A DNA stretch of 64,000 bases from positions 44,788,208-44,852,207 of the forward strand of contig OX463806.1 of NCBI GenBank assembly GCA_949825045.1, given 5' to 3'. Numbering within the stretch: the first letter of the stretch is position 1; the number at the start of each line of letters is the position of its first letter. The position numbers were made by a program, and so were the translations under genes. The DNA comes from Argyresthia goedartella. Its lineage: Eukaryota; Arthropoda; Insecta; Lepidoptera; Argyresthiidae. Below are positions 21,940 to 33,700 of the stretch, piece by piece. Below the pieces are notes generated by a model that was not told the DNA's origin, searched no databases, and saw only the letters and a list, made by a program, of their open reading frames with translations.

Positions 21940-22681
21940 TTAAATACCTCTAATCGTTTCTATAAACTCTACCGAACGAGCTTTAATCATTTTGCTGCCA
22001 TCAGCTGGATCACCACCTTTCGTGTGATCACAATATCCTAACATAATGTAAGGTTTTGATTTAGGATCAAGTTTTGTACGCTGACAATATGGAGTAACAG
22101 CATATGCTTTACAACCAAAAACTCTTAGATGGCTAATATTAACTTTAGAACCATTCCATAGCTCTTCAGGAGTAGCATTATTTAAAACAGCGGTTAGACT
22201 AAAATTTTTTAAGTAGCAAGCAGTGTTGACTGCTTCAGCCCAATATCTCTTTTCTAAACCAGCTTCTTGCAACATTGCTCTAGCTTTTTCCATTAAATTT
22301 CTATTTAAACGTCCTGCGACGCCATTTTGTTGAGGTGTATAAGGAACAGTAGTTTCGTGAACAATACCGCATTACTTAAAATAATTCTCGAAACTTTTGT
22401 TACAATACTCTGTGCCATTATCACTTCTGATACACTTAATCTTTAGATCGGTTTGATTTTAAACAATGTTTTTGAATTCAATAAACGTATTTAAAGCACT
22501 AGTTTGATCATTGCGATCCAGAAAATAAATGAACGCTTTTCGCGTAAAATCATCAGTAAAAGTTATAAAATAACGACTACCACTCCAACTATTAATAGAC
22601 ATCGGTCCACAAATATCAGTATGAATTAAATCCAATTTTGTCACGCTTCTATGTGCCTGACCACGGGGAAAAGATTTACTT
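21940..22681 (-). pseudogene. Copia 2 integrase
   Basis: The piece resumes right after the Gypsy target duplication. It shows TKLDLIHTDICGPM, YFITFTDDFTRKAFIYFLD and then ARAMLQEAGLEKRYWAEAVN and VFGCKAYAV. One frame break lies near 22400-22455. Confidence 0.85.
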
Positions 22682-22685
22682 CTTT

Positions 22686-24911
22686 TGTAACGGCATAACG
22701 GCTAAGGTCGAGCCACCGCTATCAGTAGCTATGATCGTCTATTCTATCTACCCCAAAATGAGATGTCCCGATTCAGCTGTAAGATTTGTAAGTTAAGAAT
22801 GATAAGTCTGAATTTCTCGTTCGTTGAGAAGTTCGTTAGGCGTACAATAGTCGAACGAAGTTTGGTTCAGGAAGTTACAGTTTCAAGTTAGATAGAGAAA
22901 GCATATATGTCCGCAAGCCGGTAATTCGCATCAGTCAGCGGTGTATTGCGCCAGATCGATCTTTGTTATATTTTGTGTGATGGTACCATTTATTTTTTTT
23001 GTATATATGGGCGCTTGGAACTTCTTTTAGTGGTCGACCACGATTTGTAATATTTGTTTGGGATATCGTATAGATATCCGTCGTAGTTTTACGACGTGAG
23101 TACTCAATGATATTTCATGTGCTCGCTAGAAGCGGCTTGTGGTGGTTCCAATTATATATTTGGTTCACGGCAATAACGATCCGAAAAGACCGGTTTACAC
23201 AATTGCGATTTGATTTTCCGAAATGGGTTTGAACTAGCGGTTACCTCAAAAGGTCCGTAACGTTTTGAAACCTTCAACTCTGCGCAATTTGAGCTGGATG
23301 TTATCGAAACGTAGTCATTAGCGCTTTAGGAGATCTAACCCACACCATAGCGAAATGCATACTTCAGTAAATTCCGATCTATGAATTCCACTAGCCTCAG
23401 CACGTCCTCGACTGAGCCTAATCATATATATTTGACTCAGCCTACACATTAGACCTCCAGCGAAATTTACATTTAATTTAAAGATGCAACTTGAATCCAA
23501 CCTGACCCAAGGCAAAGCAAAACAACCTACCCGTTCCTAAACAATGAACTTTAGACTGTAATTTGATCTCTTCGCGCGTCCCCGACAACACTCAAATGTC
23601 AAAATATCAACAGGATAGGTTATCTGTGTTGACACCGGTTTAACTTTGTTCTGAATTTGTTATTTCCATCCGCGGAACCTCATCGATCAAACAGTCTCCC
23701 TATGCCCTGCCAACCTAGGTTTAGCCGCAACTAAACTCCTGTCTAGCCTAGTCTAAAATCCTAGTGTTATACCATGTCCATTATCGACACCACTCGAAAA
23801 TGGTTGAGTTTGATTTGAATGTGCTTGTATGTTTAATGACTGTGTGTGTGGGAATTTCAAAACTCGCTACTCGAAAGGAATGAGGAGAGGATTAGCCCGC
23901 GAATATCCTAAGAGCCAATCCAGGAACCCTATGGTGAAGGAAAAAAGGAATTTAGGGTCGCTCCAAGCCCAGACTCAGACTCAGATATGTTACCTACAAG
24001 TTCTTATCTAACGACCCAAGGATAATTTTGGAATTTGGGGTAGGTTGATATAAAGGATAGGAACCGAGGTATATCTCGGCGCTTCAGACACTCACGAAAA
24101 ACCACTGAAACACGCAATCACAATTCGTTCAGCTCTGACGCGTAACACGGCAGACCAAAACTGTTTCGAACTCGTGAAAGTCGACTGTCACAGTAGCTAG
24201 ACGCTGAGACTGAATGCTCTCCCTTCCCCCGCAATCGTATTTATACACCCCACATATCTGAAAAAAAATGGCGTCCTTTGCGAACACGCTCTGCCCAAGT
24301 GAAGCTCCTTATCACTAACTACACAGGGTCTAATTTCAACCATGCCATGCAGATCCGCCGTTCTACAAATTGTGTGTACGCATATTCACTATGATCAACC
24401 GTAGGTTATCACTCAAATCATTTGGTACTGCCGATACACAGAATCTGTTGATCGCTGACCAATAAAAGCTTGTTGCGATTAATTAAGCCTTCCCGACCGC
24501 TAGCGCGCGAAACAAAGACCACTAGAATGCTATTCATACTAGTCGCGTCAAACTCTCCATCTCATACCAACCAAACGCAATTGTATATTTGCAATCAACA
24601 TAATAGCTTTCTCCGTATCGTTCCATAATAACCTGCCATTATTTAGTTATTCATATTTTATTCAGCGCGCAGCCAAATCGGCTCTGATCCCTACACATCT
24701 CGCAGGAATGCGACAAAAAAAACCTGACCTGTAACCTTCCTCGAACCATCCCACGCGTCGGCTCATTGTTTTTTGCTAACTTACCCCTGAGCTACTAAAA
24801 CCCCAAGCGTTATATGAACCGATTCTCGTATTCAAAACAGCGCGGCGATGGGCTAGCCCTCTGTCACGCAAAATGAAGTATCAAATGTACTGACTCTCGT
24901 GTACCATTACA
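22686..24911 (-). repeat. Gypsy 3' LTR (2226 bp)
   Basis: This is the full-length LTR. A purine tract GGGAGGGGGC lies directly outside it on the element side (24921-24912), as expected for the polypurine primer. The extra 1.28-kb block (23494-24775) has no coding sequence that I recognise. Confidence 0.9.
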
Positions 24912-25306
24912 GCCCCCTCCCAGACCTTGAGACACTGTTTATCTCAGTTAACATGGCGCAAGGATCTCATTACCACTATGCTACCCATGCTTTGTCCATA
25001 TCTACTCTATATGTACGGACATCTCAAATCATGTACACAGACCGATGAATCTGTCAATTATGTATATAATATTTACACAACTCGATTGAGCTCTCTCCTG
25101 TCTTATCTTATTTATCTATCTAACTATACAACCTCGCTTACCCGCAACTTATCCTAATTCGTATTACTATTTATATATACAATTATTATTTTTTTGTTTT
25201 TTTTTCGTTTTTGTTCCTTTCTAAACCATGCCAGATCCTTAAATCTACAAAGTAGTTACTCAAATTTACAGCTTACAGCTTAATTATATAACTTTTATAC
25301 ACTATC

Positions 25307-27073
25307 TTATTTATCTACGCCCTTATTCGTCCTCACATAATACCTGGCTATATTTATAGTATTGAAGTTACCCAATATCTCATTTGAAACCGGATTTACT
25401 AAAGTATAACAGTTCGGATATACCACTGCCGAAATAACATAAGGCCCTTTATACAACAATGAAAATTTCCGCATGATTTTATGTTCTTTATTTGAACGCA
25501 CAAAGGTCTTAAGTTTCACATAATCACCTATACGATAGACTTCTAACTTACGCCGTTTGTCTGCCTGTCGCTTACGTCGTTCACTAGAATTTTTAGAGTT
25601 TTCTATCGCTACATTCCGCACCTGTTCCGTATCTCGCGCACTATGACCTAATAACCATTCATCGCCTAATTCCTTGTCAATAGTTAACGGTTCCCGCCTA
25701 CCAAACGCTAACTCATTAGGCGCAAAGCCTGTGCTTGTGTGTTTGATATTATTGTAGCAATTTTGAATGTCCGGTAACACGTCGACCCAACTACGATTAC
25801 TTCCGCCGCAATAAGTTCTAATCAGCCGACCTAGCTCGCGATTCACTCTTTCTACGCTATTAGAATTTGGACAATACACCGACGTATGAGTGACCCGAAT
25901 TCCTAGCTGTTTGAGACCAAATTCCCAAACTTTCGATATGAACTGTGGTCCTGAGTCCGTAATTATAGTTTCGATAGGTATTTCCCTATGAAATCTCTTT
26001 GTACAAGCGAGCACGCTCCTACCTGTCGCTTTTCGCATTGGATATAATTTAATTACTTTACTGTACACGTCTTGAATCACATATATATATTGATATCCGA
26101 ATTTACCTACGGGCAATGGCCCATAAAGGTCCGAGAAAACTTTCTCACCCAACCTTTCCGCCAACACCGGTGTACAAGGACCAACGGTATTGTTAGTACT
26201 TGGTTTGACCTTTTGACATATGTCACAACTTCTTATCACCGCGCTAATCACCCTACTCATATGAAGAAAATAATATCTGTCCTTCATCAGTGCTAATATT
26301 TTATATCTGCCGTAATGACCTATTTCTTCATGTATGTGTAAAGTTAGTTCCTCCTGTAGTGATTTCGGAATTACTAACAACTGTACGTTCCGCTTCGGCG
26401 CGTGAAAATATAACGTATCACCTACTAGCTTGTAATTTTCAAACCCTCTCGTCTCCGTATCTACCACCCTACGTCTGATACAACCGCTAATTCGATTTAA
26501 CCGCTCATCTTCGCTTTGTAATCTCGCAATGTCCCGTAAACTCGAAATAACACTTGCGGTATTCGATGCCTGAAACCAGAATATCCCCGGCTGAACATTT
26601 GTACTGTCAATCATACCTCCAGGTCCCGCTATTTGCCTGCTTAGCGTGTCGGCAATTTGATTATCAGTCCCTCGCACAAATTCTATGTCGTAATCGAATT
26701 GCTCTAAAAACATAACCCATCTAGTTACGCGTGCCCCCAATAAAGTCCACGACTTAATGAACGTCAAACTTTTATGATCAGTTCTAATAATAAATTTTTC
26801 TCCCCGCAAATATATCTCAAATCGCTTTAAAGTGTATATAACTGCATACATTTCCTGTTCACTGACAGCCCATCTCGTTTGAGCTCCCTTAAATGCCTGC
26901 GAACTAAACCCTATAATTCGCTCCTGGCCCAAATCATCTAATTGATAAACATAGCCCCCAATTCCTATAGCGCTGGCGTCACATTGAACATAATATGTTT
27001 TTCCCGCCAATGGCTGACTCAAAATGATACTTTCTAAGAATTGGTTTGTTATCTCGTCAAAAGCACTCTGCAT
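25307..27073 (-). CDS. Gypsy RNase H and integrase (pol C-terminal part)
   Basis: The 588-residue frame begins with RNase H (YVQCDASAIGIGGYVYQL, TDHKSLTFI, ADTLSR in the first ~160 residues). An HHCC zinc finger (H-x3-H ... CDICQK) follows. The integrase core has Asp in DLYGPLP, Asp in IITDSGPQF and Glu in SNSVERVNREL. The C-terminal part has a basic stretch (RRKRQADKRRK) and a YKGPYVI chromo/GPY-like segment. A stop codon just upstream (27107-27109) cuts it off from RT, so its M start is probably not a natural start. Confidence 0.92.
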   Translation of the reverse strand: MQSAFDEITNQFLESIILSQPLAGKTYYVQCDASAIGIGGYVYQLDDLGQERIIGFSSQAFKGAQTRWAVSEQEMYAVIYTLKRFEIYLRGEKFIIRTDHKSLTFIKSWTLLGARVTRWVMFLEQFDYDIEFVRGTDNQIADTLSRQIAGPGGMIDSTNVQPGIFWFQASNTASVISSLRDIARLQSEDERLNRISGCIRRRVVDTETRGFENYKLVGDTLYFHAPKRNVQLLVIPKSLQEELTLHIHEEIGHYGRYKILALMKDRYYFLHMSRVISAVIRSCDICQKVKPSTNNTVGPCTPVLAERLGEKVFSDLYGPLPVGKFGYQYIYVIQDVYSKVIKLYPMRKATGRSVLACTKRFHREIPIETIITDSGPQFISKVWEFGLKQLGIRVTHTSVYCPNSNSVERVNRELGRLIRTYCGGSNRSWVDVLPDIQNCYNNIKHTSTGFAPNELAFGRREPLTIDKELGDEWLLGHSARDTEQVRNVAIENSKNSSERRKRQADKRRKLEVYRIGDYVKLKTFVRSNKEHKIMRKFSLLYKGPYVISAVVYPNCYTLVNPVSNEILGNFNTINIARYYVRTNKGVDK

Positions 27074-27106
27074 CTGCGCACTCCAGACGAACTTGACTCC
27101 AGACCG

Positions 27107-28593
27107 TCATAAATTGTACAAGGGCTGTGTTAACGTTCCAAAATTTTTTATAAACCTCCTAAAGTAATTTATGAACCCCAAAAACGCCCTTAATTGCCTG
27201 ACAGTTCTGGGTGACGGATATAATTTAAGTGTTTCAATTTTGTCCGGGTCCATTTGCAAACCTTGTGTAGACAAAATATGCCCCAATAACTTGACCTTTT
27301 TTGTGCGAACTCGCATTTTTTTAGTTTGCATGTGAAGCCCGCGTCTTTCAATTTACTCAGAACCGTGTCCACTTGAGACAAATGCTGTTCGAAGTCACCC
27401 TCAGTTAAAATCGCCAAATCGTCAACAAAATTTAAACAATATGACCTAACCTCTGGCCCTAAAATTAAGTCCATCGCCCTCGAAAATGAACCCACACTGG
27501 TTTTCAACCCCTGAGGTAAAACGTTGTAAACATAACTTCTGCCTTGATATACAAAACCCGTGTATTCGTCTGATAATGGTATAGAAAAATACGCATCTTT
27601 GATATCAATAACCCCTATGTAGTTTATTCGGCGCCCGGATTGCAATATCTCACTCTTTAAAGGTGTAGTTTCAACTTCCCCAACCATTCCCGTGTTTAAT
27701 TGTCGTGCATCTAGCAGGATACGGACCTCCCCTGATTTATTTAGTGCACAAGTCAATGGACTGCTGAAATCCGTAGATTGCCTGCTTATAATACCTATCT
27801 GTTCCATTTCTTTCAAACGTTTTGTTACTTTATCGCGATATGCGAACGGTATGGGATAGCTTCGTTTTACGAAAGGCGTTTCATCTCTCATTTTTATCTC
27901 ATGTATATATTTATTTGTCCGACCTACCCTATCGCTAAACAACTCTGCATGTTTATTTAACACCGGCAATAACTTTGTTTTGTGTTCAACAGGTATTGAT
28001 GAATTATTCACATATTCCTCTATCATATTTCTACTGGTATCTTGGTTCTGTACTTCCATTGTACAACAGCAAGAATCCTGATTAGGGCCAGTACCTAATG
28101 GTATTTCACACATCCGCCCGGCGCTTCGTATAATTAGCCTCTTATTACCCTCACACATTAAACTGGCTCGCGTCTGTTGTATAAAATCAAACCCTAAAAT
28201 TAAATCTTTAGGCACCCTTGTTAATACTAGCATTGGAGTATCGATAACGCATTCACCTATTGTTAATGTCAACGTAACTAACTTATCAACCTTTTCCTTA
28301 CTAACCCCAAATGCACCTGTGATTCTCAAACTTGGAATCGGTATTTCCGTCGGTTTTCCCAATTGCCTGCACACTTCTTCGTACACTCTCCGACTAATTA
28401 CACTGATTTCGCTGCCCGAATCAATCAAACTCCTTACAACAATATTCCCAATACGCACATTTATCTCAGGTAATGTCAATGTACTACATAAATCGCGCCC
28501 ACACTCAGTCGAATCGTCGTCTCTGAATATCGTATGTAAACACCTGTCATTTCGATCTCTACAATTCGATCTCGATTTTTCATCTAAACACAC
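27107..28593 (-). pseudogene. Gypsy protease and reverse transcriptase, frameshifted
   Basis: The long frame (28593-27190) holds the aspartic protease (SLIDSGSEISVIS), then RT with RILLDARQLN, DIKDAYFSIPL, VLPQGLKTSVGSFSRAMD and the catalytic FVDDLAIL box. A one-base frameshift in an A run at about 27295-27301 moves the reading to the frame 27331-27107 (KVKLLGHILSTQG, RQLRAFLGFINYFRRF). That frame ends at a TGA (27107-27109). Catalytic residues remain, but the polyprotein is broken twice. Confidence 0.92.
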
Positions 28594-29020
28594 GGCATAT
28601 CCATGCGCTTTATGCGCTAATAATTGAATAAATTCATTCAGTCTATGTTTTTTTTCAATTTGATCGGCTGTCCACCCGAAGCGTAATAAATATCTGAGCG
28701 CGAACGACCCGCGCGAGTCTACTAGTTTTTTGCATTCGAACTTATAGCATTATTTCTGTCACTTGAACTTTGCCCTGCCTCTGTATCTCCTGAACTATCA
28801 TTGCCCCTGTGGAACCCTATTGCCTTGAAACTAGCCTGAGGCTGTCTACCTCTATCGCGGAAATAACCGCGAGCGCGCGTCCCAAATTCCCGCGTTATAA
28901 TTATTCCTACGACTCACCGCGTTATAACTTAACGTATTTACTCGCATAGCTCGATATTGCCCACGCATGTAGCTATTCCGCCTTACGTCGTTCGTATTCA
29001 TATTCATGCAACGCACTTAA
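28594..29020 (-). pseudogene. Gypsy gag C-terminal/pol linker region
   Basis: A readable stretch (about 28750-28560) with DSRGSFALRYLLRFGW and NEFIQLLAHKAHG lies between gag and protease. I did not find a clean CCHC knuckle. Frames are interrupted, so the gag-pol junction is unclear. Confidence 0.5.
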
Positions 29021-29755
29021 TTACCCATCGACATTCCGTTCTAAATGCCGAAGGAACTCGACCTCATCTCGTATAGTCATCGGTTCCTTTCTAGCAAAAA
29101 ACGCTACCTGAATATCACGCGGCAACTGTCTGAAAATCGTGTTGTTTTTCTCCGTATCAGTAAACGGTATCGTAAGCTCATATATGCTATTCAATTGAGA
29201 GGCAAAGAATTCTTCCATACTTTGACCTTTCTTAGAATCAAAGTTCGCAGTTAGGAATCTTTGTTTAATTAATTCCTGTTCATTATCACCCCAGAATACC
29301 TCTCTGAAATCTTTTTCAAAATCCGAATAGGTTCGCCATGAGTCTCTGTATATGCTAATTCGAACTTTTGCAATTCCTACCAAACTATCCGTTGCCCATA
29401 TCAAAGCCCTCGAACTATCTCCCGAGACTTTAATATAAGCCTTTAAATCTCTTAAGAAAATCATCGGATTTTCCGAACTCCGCCCATCGAATGTCGGCAA
29501 CTTCTGTGTCATTTTCACTATGCATGATTGACGTTTTTCTACCGATTGTTCAAACGCCTCTAGTTCCTGTCTGTCAGTCTGTCTGTCCGAAGTCCTACTT
29601 GTATTGCTCGCGCTCGAACCCCTTTCCAAACTATCTAATCTATTCACTATTTCAGATAACAATTGCGTCACCTGTCCTGACGCCATTTCACTTGTCTGCG
29701 AAAGTGAAACGTCTCGTACTACCCGACTAACGTTTTTTCTAAGCCGGCCGGCCAT
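29021..29755 (-). CDS. Gypsy gag (capsid)
   Basis: The frame has 244 residues from ATG 29755. A short coiled segment (QLLSEIVNRLDSLE) is followed by a capsid-like domain with LPTFDGRSSENPMIFLRDLK, RTYSDFEKDFREVFWG and MEEFFASQLN, typical of Ty3/Gypsy gag. The frame is intact. Confidence 0.88.
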   Translation of the reverse strand: MAGRLRKNVSRVVRDVSLSQTSEMASGQVTQLLSEIVNRLDSLERGSSASNTSRTSDRQTDRQELEAFEQSVEKRQSCIVKMTQKLPTFDGRSSENPMIFLRDLKAYIKVSGDSSRALIWATDSLVGIAKVRISIYRDSWRTYSDFEKDFREVFWGDNEQELIKQRFLTANFDSKKGQSMEEFFASQLNSIYELTIPFTDTEKNNTIFRQLPRDIQVAFFARKEPMTIRDEVEFLRHLERNVDG

Positions 29756-29966
29756 TATTCCTGAACACTAAACCGCCGTAGCTCGTCCAAAGAATTATGA
29801 AAACAATGCCCCTTTTTTTTGCTTATTTCTTACTTACAAAACTGAACTGTTTAAAATCGTTTCTACGTTGTGTTATTTTTAAAAGTAACGCGTTAGACCT
29901 TGATTCTTTTAGAATATCTAGGTATCAGACTATCTAGGATATCCTTCGGTCACGGCACCAGAAATC

Positions 29967-30911
29967 TATAACGGCATTAACGGCTAAGGTCGAGCCACCG
30001 CTATCAGTAGCTATGATCGTCTATTCTATCTACCCCAAAATGAGATGTCCCGATTCAGCTGTAAGATTTGTAAGTTAAGAATGATAAGTCTGAATTTCTC
30101 GTTCGTTGAGAAGTTCGTTAGGCGTACAATAGTCGAACGAAGTTTGGTTCAGGAAGTTACAGTTTCAAGTTAGATAGAGAAAGCATATATGTCCGCAAGC
30201 CGGTAATTCGCATCAGTCAGCGGTGTATTGCGCCAGATCGATCTTTGTTATATTTTGTGTGATGGTACCATTTATTTTTTTTGTATATATGGGCGCTTGG
30301 AACTTCTTTTAGTGGTCGACCACGATTTGTAATATTTGTTTGGGATATCGTATAGATATCCGTCGTAGTTTTACGACGTGAGTACTCAATGATATTTCAT
30401 GTGCTCGCTAGAAGCGGCTTGTGGTGGTTCCAATTATATATTTGGTTCACGGCAATAACGATCCGAAAAGACCGGTTTACACAATTGCGATTTGATTTTC
30501 CGAAATGGGTTTGAACTAGCGGTTACCTCAAAAGGTCCGTAACGTTTTGAAACCTTCAACTCTGCGCAATTTGAGCTGGATGTTATCGAAACGTAGTCAT
30601 TAGCGCTTTAGGAGATCTAACCCACACCATAGCGAAATGCATACTTCAGTAAATTCCGATCTATGAATTCCACTAGCCTCAGCACGTCCTCGACTGAGCC
30701 TGATCATATATATTTGACTCAGCCTACACATTAGACCTCCAACGAAATTTACATTTAATTTAAAGATGCAACTTGCTAACTTACCCCTGAGCTACTAAAA
30801 CCCCAAACGTTATATGAACCGATTCTCGTATTCAAAACAGCGCGGCGATGGGCTAGCCCTCTGTCACGCAAAATGAAGTATTAAATGTACTGACTCTCGT
30901 GTACCATTACA
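29967..30911 (-). repeat. Gypsy 5' LTR (945 bp, internally deleted)
   Basis: It matches the left LTR almost base for base but lacks the block corresponding to 23494-24775. The junction lies at a shared TTG. A primer-binding region with TCTGGTGCCGTGACC follows it on the minus strand at about 29964-29950. Confidence 0.92.
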
Positions 30912-30915
30912 CTTT

Positions 30916-31240
30916 GTTTACCCTCAATACAAGGAGGACATGAATTCAAATTTCCATTTGGAAAATTAATATAACGGGCTAAGGAATCACGAAGAGTTAA
31001 CATACCTTTAACACTTAAGTGTCAAAGACGACGATGCCAAAGCTCCAACAAATCTATGCTGGATACAAAAGCTTTAACTTCGGTGATCGACTTAGGCTTG
31101 GTAATTTAATAAAGTTGAATAACATTCCTCTTTCTGATCAATTTTGTATATACCTCCCACATTAGAAGCTTGCAGTTCACAGGAACCAGTAACAGATACG
31201 TTATCCCTCCTGTAAACATTACATTTATTAATATCATATA
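30916..31240 (-). pseudogene. Copia 2 GAG-pre-integrase piece
   Basis: LWHRRL (about 31045) and a C-P-P-C-I-E-G-K-Q segment (about 30940-30915) are the GAG-pre-integrase signature. The frame is broken. It ends at the Gypsy insertion. Confidence 0.65.
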
Positions 31241-31680
31241 TTAAAACATATCGTTTTGCTGCAACTTTGCTAACTGATTCGTTGCTACTTTTAATACGTA
31301 TAAAGCATCAGTAATAACTTTCACATCGTTATTACGTAATGTCACATTAACATTCCCTACACCTTCGCTATACATTGTATCACTATTGGCAGTAGTAATT
31401 TGGGTTTTAACATCAGAAGAGTAATTTAACAACCAATCTCTTCTGTTTGTCATATGACTAGTACAACCAGAATCTAAAAACCAACTATCGCGATCACAAA
31501 CATTAGTAACTAGAGCAGTGTCTGTTGAAAATAAAGAAGCATTAATTCCCTTTTTAGATGATGAAGGTTCTTGATTTAAATGATTGTTTAAATTCTTCTT
31601 AAAATTCTTCTTCAATTTAGGACATTTCGGTATGATGTGTCCTTTCACATGACAGTTGTAACATATCGGAATTTGTTCTT
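31241..31680 (-). pseudogene. Copia 2 zinc knuckle and protease
   Basis: CYNCHVKGHIIPKC at about 31665-31620 is a CCHC knuckle. WFLDSGCTSHMT follows at about 31480, and its DSG-type motif is the aspartic protease active site in Copia elements. Confidence 0.85.
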
Positions 31681-31682
31681 TG

Positions 31683-32282
31683 TCATTGAAACCTTTTCAG
31701 ATGGTTCCAAATTTGAACTTGACTCCTTTTTGAATTCGCTTTGAATTGATATTTCACAAAATCAGATGATAGCTTTGTATTCGAAGCTTCCATTGCCATT
31801 ATCAGAGGATCAAAATTATTTGGCAAACCAATTAGCATCAACTCTGCTAGCTCCTCGTCATCAATACTGCAGCCAATATCAGCTAATTCTATTTCCAAGA
31901 TAATGATCCATACCGTTAAAATCTTCATATTTCATCTGAGCTAATTTCCTTTTCAAAGAAAGTCTACGGCTTATGTCAGTATTCTCATATGCTGATTTTA
32001 AATTATTCCATGCTTCAGAAGCTGCTTTTGCATTTTTTACATGGGATAGCAAATTGGTTGAATATTCAAACAAATTTTTGCGTATGCTTTTTGGTCTTTC
32101 ATGGGATTCTTTACCGCATCATCAGACCCGTAAGCGAAGTCCCATAATCCATGATCTATCAATAACAACTTCATTTGGAATTTCCAAGTCGCGTAATTAT
32201 TCAGACCTTTCAATTTACCGATGGGCACATTGGAACCGGTACTTACGATCAGGATATTTAATAAAGTGTCGTTTCCTTCCAT
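31683..32282 (-). pseudogene. Copia 2 gag
   Basis: The piece starts at ATG 32282 and carries GLNNYATWKFQMKLLL, typical of Copia gag. Further pieces are KAASEAWNNLKSAYE (about 32020) and LIGLPNNFDPLI (about 31830). Frame changes near 32050 and 31900 break it. Confidence 0.8.
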
Positions 32283-32569
32283 TTCGTAAAATTATATTTC
32301 ACTATGAAGTATACACACGAAAATTTCACGTAAATAATATTTACTGAAATAGATTAGTAATAAATTAATATTCACTGATTTTACGGCTATGTATTTTCCA
32401 TAACCTATATAAATATAAGCAGCAACATAACCGTAATAAATTATAATATATATTATTTCAAGATCAAGTAAAACATCATTGTATTACATATTGACTTAAT
32501 GACACAGAATACTACATTCCATATTTCAAATTCTTGCCAACCAGTATATGAGAAATTAGTAACTAGGAA

Positions 32570-32756
32570 GGTTTTAACAGATACACATACTTATATAGAT
32601 AAATATCAAACTTAAATAGGTAAACAACTATGACTAGGGTACAAACATCCGTTCTCGTCAAACAAAATATTTGCCCTCACCGAGACTCGAACCCGGTACC
32701 CTTGGCTTCGTAGGCAGGGCCACTGCCGACTCAACCATACGGGTCGTCAAATATTA
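32570..32756 (-). repeat. tRNA-derived SINE copy 3
   Basis: On the minus strand it has the B box GGGTTCGAGTCTCGG and the same GGCAAATATTTTGTTTGA body and TATTTATC tail as copies 1 and 2. It is nearest to copy 1. Confidence 0.8.
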
Positions 32757-32884
32757 CAGAAAAACGAATAATTGTAGGTGTTTTAGAATTATATAAAGAT
32801 TTCCCTTGTTTATGGGATACCGGTCACAAATTATATTCCATCAAAGACGCCCGCAATCAAGCGTTAGAAATAATATTAGTACAA

Positions 32885-33250
32885 ATAAAAATTGGTCAAG
32901 TGCGAGTCTAACTCGGTTCCACCGTACAATGGTAGGGATGGTGTGGAGTGAATAATTTGGATTTACATACCAAAATGTGGTTTACAAAGTTATTGGTGTG
33001 GCTACTTTTACACTCCATGCACGTAACCAGGTGCATTCATAAGTTTGTATGTGATTGAAATAATTGTTGTATGGTTGTATTTATTTTATTCTGTTTTTAG
33101 TATTTGTTGTTATAGCGGCAACATAAATACATCATCTGTGAAAATTTTATCTGCTTTAATATCACGGTTAATGAGATAGAGCCTGGTGGTGGTGACAGAC
33201 AGACGGTATATGAATAAGAAGGACAGAAGAGGCTTACGGAACCCTAAAAA
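32885..33250 (+). repeat. Dispersed GGAACCCTAAAA repeat
   Basis: The head AAGTGCGAGTCTAACTCGG and tail GACAGACAGACGG...ACGGAACCCTAAAAAG match the 4742-5435 family. An inner block TTTACAAAGTTATTGGTG (about 32981-32998) recurs at about 40726-40743. Confidence 0.65.
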
Positions 33251-33700
33251 GGAAAGAACATGCTCTATAAATTTGTGAGAAGAGAAATACAGAGGACCGT
33301 ATATTATATTTTATTAGGTACCTACATAAATAACACATATATTTTAATGCATTATATTTTTTATTGTTTTATTATATTCATTATAGCAGGGAAGACAAAC
33401 TAATGATCCAAATATATTTCATTATATTCAGTAAATGGTTTTGTCAATGTTCGAAAAATTATAGACTACCATGTTTTGTGGATTTGTATGTCCCCCCGCC
33501 TGCAATAATTTAAAACATATAAATTATATTTGTAATGCATTAAAATATATCTAATATTAAATATATTGCTTACAAAAAGGGGAAAATTACAAAAAAAAAA
33601 CAACGTTTCAAGTGATATAGGCTATCGTTGAAAAGGGTTCTTTATAAAATTTCATATGCTATGGGGTAAGGTACTCTGTGGCTCTGTGATAGTTAAACTC
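33251..33700. other. Intergenic, AT-rich
   Basis: No gene or recognisable repeat was found. It is upstream of the probable Masc promoter. Confidence 0.4.

Larger units (their letters stand above)
22686..30911 (-). mobile_element. Near-complete Gypsy/Ty3 LTR retrotransposon
   Basis: The element is 8.2 kb, flanked by the 4-bp target duplication CTTT (22682-22685 and 30912-30915), and inserted in Copia 2. LTRs start TGTAATGG and end GTTACA on the minus strand. The order is 5' LTR (right), gag, protease, RT, RNase H, integrase, 3' LTR (left), the Gypsy order. No envelope gene fits in the ~400 bp after integrase. One frameshift and one nonsense codon interrupt pol. Confidence 0.93.
19100..32290 (-). 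mobile_element. Copia element 2, interrupted by later insertions
   Basis: This is a Copia-type LTR retrotransposon on the minus strand. The gag start is near 32282, then CCHC knuckle, protease, GAG-pre-integrase, integrase, reverse transcriptase and RNase H. Three insertions split it: the Gypsy element (22686-30911), an unidentified block (about 20405-21110) and a TA-flanked MITE (19184-19660). Frameshifts in gag show it is dead. LTRs were not delimited. Confidence 0.85.

Noticed and set aside
24912..25306. Envelope gene of the Gypsy element
   Set aside because: Only about 400 bp lies between integrase and the 3' LTR, with no long frame.
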